Below, piece by piece: positions 7,477-14,126 of a DNA stretch of 51,636 nt. The position numbers and the translations under genes were made by a program. This DNA is from Candidatus Saccharimonadota bacterium (GTDB lineage: Bacteria > Patescibacteriota > Saccharimonadia > Saccharimonadales > Saccharimonadaceae), in the NCBI GenBank assembly GCA_017514675.1, contig JAFWIY010000018.1, positions 1-51,636 of the forward strand, written 5' to 3'. The stretch's first letter is position 1; each line of letters starts with the position of its first letter. The notes under the pieces are model-generated. The model saw only the letters and a list, made by a program, of their open reading frames with translations. It was not told the DNA's origin and ran no database searches.

Positions 7477-8717
7477 TGCAAACTATCCTGAGCAAAATCA
7501 AACCATACGACAAAGCAAACTACCGCGATTTTAAAAGTCAACTAGAACTTGCTCTCTACTATGCCTATCTAGAAGCCCGAAAAGGTGGCAAACGCAAAAC
7601 CCACGATGAACACGATTTTGAAATAAAAGATTACGAAAACCTTAAAAACTTACAAAACGATATTTTGAATCACACCTACCATCCCTCGCGCAGCACCGCT
7701 CATATCATCACTAGTCCGGTCATCCGCGAAATTTTCGCCGCACCCTTTCGCGACCGCGTTGTCCACCATCTAATCTTTAGCTCAGTTTACGACTGGTGGG
7801 ACAAGCGTTTTATCTACGACTCGTACTCTTGTCGTAACGACAAAGGCACTCTGTTTGGTATCAAGCGCCTAGACCATCACATCCGCACAGTGTCTCATAA
7901 CTATGCTCGCCCTGCTTATGTCTTGAAATTAGACATTGAGGGTTACTTTATGTCCTTGCCTCGCCACGAGCTATATAAAAGAGCCATCTGGGGTCTAGAC
8001 CGCCAATTTAAAAATCAAACCCATACCAAAGAATACCAAACCCTAAAGTTTCTTTGGCACCAAACCATCATGGACGACCCCATAAAAGGCGCCAAGAAAA
8101 AAGGCGACCTCACTCTCTGGGACAAATTGCCCAAATCAAAAAGCCTTTTCTCGCAACCTCCCGGAAAAGGTATCGTTATTGGCAATCTCACTTCGCAGCT
8201 CCTCTCTAATATTTACCTAGACCAGCTGGATCGTTTTATCGTTTATGGCTTAGGTTACAAACACTATGGTCGCTACGTAGATGATTTCTATATTGTAGTT
8301 AGCGAGGATGAATTGCCCCAACTAAAACGCGACATCTGTGCCATAGAAGAATACTTAAAGCTCCTAAGTCTAACTCTTCACCCCAAAAAACGCTTACTAA
8401 GAAATAGTAAGTACGGCATTCCTTTTCTTGGTGCCACTATTTATAATAATCATATCTTGCCCGGCCGGCGCCTAACTAACAATATGCGCACCGCCTTCAA
8501 AGAAGTTGTTAGCGGACAGCGCGACATAGAAACCGTCCCCTCTTACATGGGTCATCTAAAATACATAAACAGCTACAAACTCCTAAAAGAGGTTTTTGAA
8601 GCTACTGGTTGGAGTTACTATGATGATGATGCTTTCCGCACTACTGCCCAAAAAACCAAAAAGCCGCCAAAGGCGGCTGACTTTACCTTGCAGGGAGCTG
8701 AATATACACGAACTTAA
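7476..8717 (+). CDS. DGR reverse transcriptase
   Basis: Group-II-intron-related reverse transcriptase of the diversity-generating retroelement class, which copies template-repeat RNA into cDNA with errors opposite adenines. 413 residues. Visible: RT motif with D153 in LKLDIEGYF, the DGR-specific IGNLTSQ at 235-241 (SQ in motif 4, where other RTs have QG), and the catalytic YVDD at 267-270, then a thumb region. No maturase or endonuclease domain follows, as expected for DGRs. The ATG overlaps the accessory-gene stop by one base. The last codons (EYTRT, stop 8715-8717) lie inside the constant end of the template repeat, so the 3' end of the gene doubles as template RNA sequence on the other strand. 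Confidence 0.95.
   Translation: MQTILSKIKPYDKANYRDFKSQLELALYYAYLEARKGGKRKTHDEHDFEIKDYENLKNLQNDILNHTYHPSRSTAHIITSPVIREIFAAPFRDRVVHHLIFSSVYDWWDKRFIYDSYSCRNDKGTLFGIKRLDHHIRTVSHNYARPAYVLKLDIEGYFMSLPRHELYKRAIWGLDRQFKNQTHTKEYQTLKFLWHQTIMDDPIKGAKKKGDLTLWDKLPKSKSLFSQPPGKGIVIGNLTSQLLSNIYLDQLDRFIVYGLGYKHYGRYVDDFYIVVSEDELPQLKRDICAIEEYLKLLSLTLHPKKRLLRNSKYGIPFLGATIYNNHILPGRRLTNNMRTAFKEVVSGQRDIETVPSYMGHLKYINSYKLLKEVFEATGWSYYDDDAFRTTAQKTKKPPKAADFTLQGAEYTRT
8650..8678 (-). terminator. Terminator of the template-repeat RNA, inside the RT 3' end
   Basis: On the minus strand a 7-bp hairpin agccgcc-ttt-ggcggct (8678-8662) is followed by a T-rich tail ttttggttttttg. It lies about 20 nt past the template repeat and inside the RT coding sequence (codons for the KKPPKAA stretch). 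Confidence 0.7.
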
Positions 8718-8904
8718 CTACCCACCAAGCACCGAACGCTAAAGCCGTTGTTCTTGTTGTTGTTGTTGGTACCCGGGTTCACGTTGCTACTGTTGAAGTT
8801 CAGATTGTAGCTGTTGTTGCTATTGTTCACCGAACTAGACCAGTAGTTGCCGTTGCTACCCCGATTGTTCGCCGAGCTATCGTTGAAGTTGCCGGAGTAG
8901 ATAA
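8698..8904 (-). repeat. DGR template repeat (TR)
   Basis: 207-nt donor sequence aligning without gaps to 9294-9500 (offset 596). The first 51 nt (8698-8748) are identical, and include the initiation-of-mutagenic-homing region. Between 8749 and 8889 there are 26 mismatches, all at T on the plus strand, that is A in the TR sense; about 55 such adenines exist there and none of the other bases differ. Read as protein, it is Asn-rich (AAC codons), the classic pre-set for adenine mutagenesis. Identity ends at 8904. Confidence 0.97.
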
Positions 8905-9139
8905 TAGGTACTTTTAACAACACCGAACAGGCATTTCGGCACTACACTCATAAGGAGTTAAAAGAAGCAACTTATAATCATTATAACCCTTGGGTTACAA
9001 AAATCGCTTTTTGATAAAACATATACCTAGCACTCTAGGTGGCTTCTTGAGCCCTGCATTAGCAAAGTAAACTAGTCTCGGGCGATGATAATAACTTAAT
9101 TTATCATTCCTTTCCCGCTAGTGCTTATTAGCTAATATC

Positions 9140-9168
9140 ATTATACTAAATCAAGATTTTAAGCGCAA
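9140..9168 (-). promoter_or_regulatory. Promoter for the template-repeat RNA
   Basis: Minus-strand -35 TTGCGC (9168-9163) and -10 TATAAT (9145-9140) separated by exactly 17 nt; predicted start near 9133. The -35 sits in the loop and arm of the palindrome at 9155-9180. Confidence 0.6.
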
Positions 9169-9180
9169 GCGCTTAAAATC
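9155..9180. other. 12-bp palindrome between variable and template repeats
   Basis: Perfect inverted repeat gattttaagcgc-aa-gcgcttaaaatc. It overlaps the -35 of the template-RNA promoter and may also end transcripts from the target gene. Confidence 0.6.
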
Positions 9181-9187
9181 GTAGCCC

Positions 9188-9245
9188 TTGAGCCGGGCGG
9201 TGCCGGCTCAAAGGTGGTCGGGGTCCGGCTGTAGGGCCGGACCCC
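9188..9245. other. Two tandem GC-rich hairpins downstream of the variable repeat
   Basis: Hairpin 1: ttgagccgg / ccggctcaa (9188-9196, 9203-9211), 6-nt loop. Hairpin 2: ggggtccggc / gccggacccc (9220-9229, 9236-9245), 6-nt loop. Hairpin 2 is about 50 nt past the end of the variable repeat. Hairpin or cruciform structures just downstream of the variable repeat are known to aid target recognition in the Bordetella phage DGR; the role here is inferred. Confidence 0.65.
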
Positions 9246-9293
9246 TCCAGTTCGCACACTTACTACGCAAGCGTGCTCACGTTCAACAGGGCT

Positions 9294-9500
9294 CTGAATA
9301 TACACGAACTTAACTACCCACCAAGCACCGAACGCTAAAGCCGTAGTACTTGCCGTTGTAGTTGGTACCCGGGTACACGAGGCTACTGTCGAAGCCCAGA
9401 TTGTAGCTGTAGCTGCTACCGCCCACCGAACTAGACCAGTAGCCGCCGCGGCTACCCCGAGAGTACGCCGAGCTATCGTAGAAGCTGCCGGAGTAGATAA
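9294..9500 (-). repeat. DGR variable repeat (VR)
   Basis: Recipient sequence at the 3' end of the target gene; it runs from codon ~653 through the stop (9310-9312) and 16 nt beyond. Compared with the template, 18 Asn codons have become Ser, Tyr, Arg, Gly, Asp or Leu. The final 51 nt, including the stop codon, are unchanged. Confidence 0.97.
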
Positions 9501-11457
9501 AGTTATTGGGGAAGCTTCGGAGCTTGTTAGATGCATTAGTGCCTTCCGTAGTATTGTTTCTACCATAATATGGATAAGTTTGGCTAGAATAATCTGCAGG
9601 TTTCGCACCTATTATAGCTTCGCTGAGAGCCAAGAATTCATTATTGGCTGTATTTTGATTATTTCCACCCTTCGGTAAATGCCAACCTTTAGGACAGATA
9701 CTAGTCTCGGTGATAGATTGGTTGTTGGTAGAGTAGTAGCTTGTATCTGCTACTGCGGCTGACCAAGTGTACCAGTTGCCATAGCTGTAAGTATTATTAC
9801 CTGTTCCAGTCATGTTGGTGGCAGGGCTGGCAGTGTTTTGGTTGTTGAAGCGTGGCATACGGTAGCCCGGGGTGTTGCTGGTACCAATATTTATACTAGC
9901 AGTACCGCTCTGGGTACCAGAATAGTAGATGGAGTTGGCGGTGGTGGAGCTAGAGAAGTTTGCCGTTTCTGGTTCAGCGAGGCCGGAGAAGTTACCGTAA
10001 GTGGTGGATGTGCCGTAACCTTGAGCTAAAGCACCGGTAGAATTATCCGAGTTGGTGTTGTCTAGCCGGAGGTTTTCTATCATCCAACATTTACCATCTG
10101 CGAGTTTGGCAACGGCGTAGGTGTTACCATCGCGCTGGTCTGTCAGGGCGGTGACGGTGCCTACTGGCATAGTAGTATCATCTGGACAGGTCCAGCCTTG
10201 TAAATCACCGGCAGATTCTACCCACATGGCGTAGAGTTTTAGGCCACCATTGCTATATTGTCCGGCAGTAAAGGTGATGGTTTCGTTGGGACCATAGCTG
10301 GTACCAGTACCATCATACTTGGTATTCCAACCAGCAAAGCCAGCCATTTTATTATTAGCGCCTTTAATTGGGTTCTTGAAGTTGGAAGCCCAGAGTCCTA
10401 TACTAGTAGCACTCGTGCTAATAGATTGATTACCCATAGAAGGAGCAGCAGTAGTACCTTCGGCAGTAGCGCCATTTGGTTTGTAGCAGATTTTGTTTCC
10501 TGGGCAATCTGTCCATTGGGCGTAGAGAGTAATAGTGTTGCCTGGAGTAGTGATATCCGTAACGCTTTGGCCATTAGTATAGGATGTACCAGAGCCATCC
10601 TTAGCCGTATTCCAGCCAGCAAAGTAGTAAGTAGTACCAGAAACAGTGGGTGCAGTGAAGGCATTGGCAGTGAGTGGTGTAGCAATGCCTTCGGTAATGC
10701 GTTGGTTATTCATGGTACCAGTACCAGTAACCTCAATGGTATTACCGTAGTCATCTACTACATAAGCTGATGGATCAAAAGCTACTTGGTAGGTAGTACA
10801 GTTAATGCTGGTGGTAAGGAAGTAGGTGATTTTATTATCGCCAGCTCCGGTGGTAGTTTCTGCCATAGTATAAGGGCCAGTTTCTATACTAGTATCTACG
10901 CTTACGCCGTAGTAGACTGGGAGATTGTCACCAGTAGCTGTAGTACCAGAGTTCTTGGTGTAGAGGGAAGTGAGGTTGTTATTTAAGCCAACAAAGGAAG
11001 TAGAGTGAATGGTGGCGGGAGTGAAGGTGTTTCCAGTAGCTGGATCACCAATACTATAGCCCCAAGTATTCATATTAGAAGTACCAGAAGTAGTATCTGT
11101 ACCTATGATGCCTCTAGGAGTGTCTTTAGTACCAGCTGAAGCATTAATCTTTTTGGTAGCTTCAGTATTAGACTTGTTGCCGTCTTTATATAGGGTAGTA
11201 TCTGCCGGGCCCTGGATATAGACATTGTAGCCTTCTGGGCAGGTGGAGATAATGTTCAAAGTATCGGTGGTCACACTAGCACCGTTACCAGCCGGAGAAA
11301 CATCAAGAGTAATGCTACCAGAAGTAGAGATAGAAGCTTCATAAGTAGCGGCAAAAGTATTAGTAGACATAATAGCGCTAATAAGGCTAGGAGCTGCTAT
11401 AAGTCCTAGACAAAATAGCGCCGGATGAAAACGAAATGAATGTTTGTGTGACAACAT
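9310..11457 (-). CDS. DGR target: secreted surface protein with InlB-type repeats and a variable FISUMP (C-type-lectin-like) domain
   Basis: 715 residues. A signal peptide (hydrophobic 12-30, likely cleavage after FAA near 37) is followed by a beta-rich region, two Listeria-Bacteroides/InlB-type repeats at ~262-315 and ~365-415 (YYFAGWNTAKDGSGTSY..TLYAQW; GFAGWNTKYDGTGTSYG..LKLYAMW), then a FISUMP domain from ~422 to the end (DGNTYAVAKLADGKCWMIENLRL; ICPKGWHLPKG; YWSSS; GFSVRCL). FISUMP belongs to the C-type-lectin fold commonly used as a DGR scaffold. The last ~63 residues are encoded by the variable repeat. No C-terminal anchor is seen, so surface attachment must be indirect or via the N-terminus. 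It shares a 20-nt upstream motif with the giant adhesin gene. Likely role: variable binding to a host or partner cell, inferred. Confidence 0.93.
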   Translation of the reverse strand: MLSHKHSFRFHPALFCLGLIAAPSLISAIMSTNTFAATYEASISTSGSITLDVSPAGNGASVTTDTLNIISTCPEGYNVYIQGPADTTLYKDGNKSNTEATKKINASAGTKDTPRGIIGTDTTSGTSNMNTWGYSIGDPATGNTFTPATIHSTSFVGLNNNLTSLYTKNSGTTATGDNLPVYYGVSVDTSIETGPYTMAETTTGAGDNKITYFLTTSINCTTYQVAFDPSAYVVDDYGNTIEVTGTGTMNNQRITEGIATPLTANAFTAPTVSGTTYYFAGWNTAKDGSGTSYTNGQSVTDITTPGNTITLYAQWTDCPGNKICYKPNGATAEGTTAAPSMGNQSISTSATSIGLWASNFKNPIKGANNKMAGFAGWNTKYDGTGTSYGPNETITFTAGQYSNGGLKLYAMWVESAGDLQGWTCPDDTTMPVGTVTALTDQRDGNTYAVAKLADGKCWMIENLRLDNTNSDNSTGALAQGYGTSTTYGNFSGLAEPETANFSSSTTANSIYYSGTQSGTASINIGTSNTPGYRMPRFNNQNTASPATNMTGTGNNTYSYGNWYTWSAAVADTSYYSTNNQSITETSICPKGWHLPKGGNNQNTANNEFLALSEAIIGAKPADYSSQTYPYYGRNNTTEGTNASNKLRSFPNNFIYSGSFYDSSAYSRGSRGGYWSSSVGGSSYSYNLGFDSSLVYPGTNYNGKYYGFSVRCLVGS

Positions 11458-11506
11458 TTTGGTATGACCTTTATATATTTAAAGTATTGATATTGGTGTT
11501 TTGTGT

Positions 11507-11526
11507 TTGTATAACTCTTACTCTAC
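11507..11526 (-). promoter_or_regulatory. Shared upstream motif, copy 1 (DGR target gene)
   Basis: ttgtataactcttactctac on the plus strand, about 50 nt upstream of the target ATG, identical to 37391-37410 upstream of the giant surface gene. On the gene strand it reads gtagagtaag-agttatacaa, so it may include a -10-like TTATAC plus a regulator site. Confidence 0.75.
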
Positions 11527-11668
11527 ACCTATAATACCATCTCGCCAAAATAAACGCAAGCACTTTTCTAGACTTTTTTTGCCGAGTTTTCCACAAGCAC
11601 TTTGCCCGCCACCCGCCATTTTACACCTGAAACATTTTTTCCAAAATATTGAAATTTTGTTTCAGGTG

Positions 11669-11677
11669 TGATATTAT
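11669..11677 (+). promoter_or_regulatory. Near-leaderless promoter, TGATATTAT
   Basis: TGA TATTAT followed by 7 nt and the ATG at 11685. Supports this start over the upstream in-frame ATG at 11649, which would lie in the promoter. Confidence 0.55.
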
Positions 11678-11684
11678 CATAAGT

Positions 11685-12611
11685 ATGAACAAAGATATAT
11701 TAGATTTAATCAAGAAAAAAGCTCTTTTGGAGCAAGCTCTATCAGAGTTGGTTTATGGCGCCATAGAGGTTAGGACGGAGAACAAAACCCGCTACATCTA
11801 TGTCCATTACCGTTTATCCGGCAAGCAAATAACTAGCTTCGTGGGCGAATATTCCGATGAGCTTCTAGGCCTCATTACCGCCAACAACGAAAAAGCCAAG
11901 CCATTAAAGGCCGACTTAAGGGCCATCAACCACAAGTTGCGCGAACACGGCTACCAAAAGGCCTCGCTACCCTCAAAAATCCAGCGCAACCTAGATTTCG
12001 CAAAGCGCAACCTCGCGCTCACTATCCATTCTCAGGCAATTTTAGAGGGCGTAGCTACTACCTTCGCCAGCACCGAAGATATTATCGAAGGCGCCAAAGT
12101 CACCAACATGAGCCCAAAAGACATCGCCAAGATCATCAACATGAAGCACGCTTGGGAGTTTATCCTAGATGAGGATGTAATTTTGGCCGAGCCAAACCTA
12201 GCCCTGCTAATGCAAATCAACGAGCTCATAGAAGAGGGGTTTTATTACAATGCCGGCAAGCTCCGCGATGTGCCGGTTCGCATTGGCGGCACCAAATGGT
12301 CGCCCGTTCTACCGATAGAATCCAAAATCAAAGAAGATCTCACCAGTATTTTAAACGCCAAAAAATCCAACACGGCCAAGGCGATAGACCTAGTGCTCTA
12401 TATCCAGAAATCCCAAATCTTCTTAGATGGCAACAAGCGCACAGCTATCATCTTTGCCAACCATTTCCTCATCCAAAATGGGCTTGGTCTAATCTACGTC
12501 CCAGCCGAGCTGGTAGATGAGTACAAAAAACTACTAGTAGAATACTACGAAACCAACCAGAAAAAACCCATCGCCGATTTCCTGGCAACCCATTGCCTAC
12601 TAAAAATCTAG
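11685..12611 (+). CDS. Fic-family protein with degenerate active-site motif
   Basis: 308 residues. The N-terminal ~100 residues (LLEQALSELVYGAIEVRTENKTRYIYVHYR) are not a domain I can name with confidence. The C-terminal half has Fic/DOC features: TIHSQAILEGVATTF (resembling the inhibitory-helix region) near 113-127, and QIFLDGNKRTA at 244-254. In active Fic enzymes this motif is HPFxDGN(G/K)R; here the catalytic His is Gln244 and the Pro is Ile, so AMPylation is not expected. It precedes an intact Fic toxin-antitoxin pair by 66 nt. It could be an inactive regulator or a decoy; function unknown. Confidence 0.75.
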   Translation: MNKDILDLIKKKALLEQALSELVYGAIEVRTENKTRYIYVHYRLSGKQITSFVGEYSDELLGLITANNEKAKPLKADLRAINHKLREHGYQKASLPSKIQRNLDFAKRNLALTIHSQAILEGVATTFASTEDIIEGAKVTNMSPKDIAKIINMKHAWEFILDEDVILAEPNLALLMQINELIEEGFYYNAGKLRDVPVRIGGTKWSPVLPIESKIKEDLTSILNAKKSNTAKAIDLVLYIQKSQIFLDGNKRTAIIFANHFLIQNGLGLIYVPAELVDEYKKLLVEYYETNQKKPIADFLATHCLLKI

Positions 12612-12665
12612 CCACTATTTTTACTACATATATATAATATGCTTGATTTTTGTATTACATTGTCA

Positions 12666-12671
12666 TACAAT
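12666..12671 (+). promoter_or_regulatory. Leaderless promoter of the Fic antitoxin, TACAAT
   Basis: TACAAT, 6 nt (agtatt), then the ATG at 12678. This choice of start gives MSTTTITTNR as the N-terminus and removes a 13-residue upstream extension. Confidence 0.6.
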
Positions 12672-12677
12672 AGTATT

Positions 12678-13052
12678 ATGAGCACTACAACTATTACAAC
12701 TAACCGCCCCAACAACTTAATCCAGGTCCGCGTGCCCGCCGACCTCAAAGAGCGCACCGCTCGGCTTTTTGAAAGCCTCGGTACCAACACCTCCGATGTG
12801 ATTCGGATGATGTTGCTTCGCGCCGATGAAACCAAGAGCATCCCCTTTCAGGTTCGCTCTGGCGCCTATCCGCTCTCGGCCAACGAGCGCATCCGCGAGG
12901 TAGTAGCAACCTTTGCCCTAGAAAATATGCCGCTCAGCGAACAAGACATGCAAGAACTTCGCGACATAGAACTCGGAAAAACTACTACAGAAGAAGTTAG
13001 ACAACGTGTATTAAAAGAAATAAAAGAAGAGAACAAGAAATGCAAAAAATAG
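12678..13052 (+). CDS. Antitoxin: RelB/DinJ-like RHH N-terminus plus VbhA-like inhibitory segment
   Basis: 124 residues. Residues ~12-50 (NLIQVRVPADLKERTARLFE, then SDVIRMMLLRA) look like a RelB/DinJ ribbon-helix-helix. The C-terminal part (residues ~72-115: VVATFALENMPLSEQDMQEL.. ELGKTTTEEVRQRV) matches the VbhA antitoxin pattern, and contains TFALEN (78-83), an exact (S/T)xxxE(G/N) inhibitory motif that blocks ATP in Fic active sites. It overlaps the Fic toxin gene by 13 nt. I infer a class I Fic antitoxin that can also bind its own promoter. Confidence 0.8.
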   Translation: MSTTTITTNRPNNLIQVRVPADLKERTARLFESLGTNTSDVIRMMLLRADETKSIPFQVRSGAYPLSANERIREVVATFALENMPLSEQDMQELRDIELGKTTTEEVRQRVLKEIKEENKKCKK

Positions 13053-13543
13053 ATAATAAACTAATAATGCTTAGAGAAATGGAGCTCTTACGTAGTTCCA
13101 TCATCGGCTCGTTTGACCTGCTTCATCTCCAAAAAATCCACGCTTATCTCTTTCAAGACCTCTACGACTGGGCCGGCGAAATCCGTACCGTAGATATCGC
13201 CAAAGGCGACCTATTCTGCCGGGTCTTTGCTATAGAGTCCGAGGCGAACCGCATTTTTACCGAACTAAAAAACGAAAAATACCTAAAAAACCTCAGCGTC
13301 ACCGACTTTGGCAAACGCCTAGCCTATTATTTTGGCGAAATCAACACCCTTCATCCCTTCCGCGAAGGCAACGGCCGCGCTCAACGCGAATTTATTCGCC
13401 AACTCGCCTTCCAAAATAATTATTATCTGTCATATTTCGGCATTACATCCGAAGAAATGATTGCCGCCTCAAAGGACGCTCTCAAGCTAGACTACAAAAA
13501 GATGGAAGAGCTTATTCTCTCCCATCTTAAAACTTTTCTCTAA
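13040..13543 (+). CDS. Fic-family AMP-transferase toxin
   Basis: 167-residue Fic domain, the size of class I toxins such as VbhT's Fic part. Catalytic loop HPFREGNGR at 105-113, with H105 as base and the GNGR anion hole intact; LYDWAGEIRTVDIAKG (41-56) is the usual Fic flap region; CRVFAIESEANRIF follows. Fic toxins transfer AMP from ATP to target proteins such as gyrase; the target here is unknown. No inhibitory helix is in the protein itself, consistent with a separate antitoxin gene just upstream. The stop codon abuts that of the convergent clpP with no gap. Confidence 0.92.
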   Translation: MQKIDNKLIMLREMELLRSSIIGSFDLLHLQKIHAYLFQDLYDWAGEIRTVDIAKGDLFCRVFAIESEANRIFTELKNEKYLKNLSVTDFGKRLAYYFGEINTLHPFREGNGRAQREFIRQLAFQNNYYLSYFGITSEEMIAASKDALKLDYKKMEELILSHLKTFL

Positions 13544-14125
13544 TTATTTTATAATCTTATCAATTATCCCGTACTTTAGCGCTTCTTCGGCGCTCATCCA
13601 GTTGTCGCGGTCCATATCCTTTTCTACCTGCGCTAGGCTTTTTCCCGTATTTTTCGCAAAAATCTCCGCTAGGCGCTTCTTTAGGAAAATCCCTTCCTTT
13701 AGCATAATCTCTTGGTCGGTAATTTTGCCTTCTGTGCCAGATGATGGCTGATGTATCATAATCCTCGCATTTGGCAAACAAAATCTCTTGCCCTTAGCGC
13801 CGCTAGATAGTAGCATCGCGCCCATGCTCGCCTGCAGCCCAATCCCAATCGTTTCCACATCCGGCTCAATATAATTCATCGTGTCAATAATCGCTAGGCC
13901 ATCATATACCGACCCGCCCGGGGAATTAATATAGAGCTTAATCGGCTTCTTGCTATCCTCGTGCGCTAGATATAGTAGCTGCGCAATCACCAAATTCGCC
14001 GTATGCGAATTTACATCCTCACCGAGAAACACAATCCGGTCATTTAGAAGCCGCGAATAGATATCGTACGCGCGCTCGCCGCGATTAGTTTCTTCCACTA
14101 CGGTTGGTACTAAATAATTTTTCAT
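13544..14125 (-). CDS. clpP: ATP-dependent Clp protease proteolytic subunit
   Basis: Serine peptidase that forms the tetradecameric degradation chamber for Clp ATPases. 193 residues, normal length. Catalytic Ser100 in [11 protein letters not shown], His125 in [10 protein letters not shown], and an Asp in the [13 protein letters not shown] stretch. The oxyanion-strand [12 protein letters not shown] is present, as is the C-terminal [13 protein letters not shown]. It follows clpC by a single base, with an aggag site before its ATG, so the pair is an operon controlled by the upstream CIRCE element. Confidence 0.97.
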   Translation of the reverse strand: MKNYLVPTVVEETNRGERAYDIYSRLLNDRIVFLGEDVNSHTANLVIAQLLYLAHEDSKKPIKLYINSPGGSVYDGLAIIDTMNYIEPDVETIGIGLQASMGAMLLSSGAKGKRFCLPNARIMIHQPSSGTEGKITDQEIMLKEGIFLKKRLAEIFAKNTGKSLAQVEKDMDRDNWMSAEEALKYGIIDKIIK

Positions 14126-14126
14126 A

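Larger units (their letters stand above)
8650..9133 (-). ncRNA. Predicted DGR template-repeat RNA
   Basis: Transcript predicted from a TTGCGC-17 nt-TATAAT promoter (9140-9168) to the hairpin terminator at 8678-8650, about 480 nt. It has a ~230-nt leader, the 207-nt template repeat, and only ~45 nt after it. It is convergent with, and overlaps, the RT mRNA. The repeat must be transcribed from this strand to have the same sense as the variable repeat. I see no protein gene in the leader (8905-9133), although a second TATAAT occurs at 8980-8985. Confidence 0.6.

Noticed and set aside
8714-8923. Asn-rich 69-codon open frame on the minus strand
   Set aside because: It is the DGR template repeat read as protein; the Asn codons are the mutable adenines, and there is no ribosome-binding site or start context.
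9159-9608. 149-codon open frame overlapping the variable repeat and downstream hairpins
   Set aside because: It lies out of frame with the target gene on the same strand, over its end and the hairpins, and has no recognisable protein features.
5205-13543. Prophage
   Set aside because: ORF6N and KilA-N domains occur in phages, but there are no structural, terminase, portal or integrase genes; it is an accessory island, not a phage.
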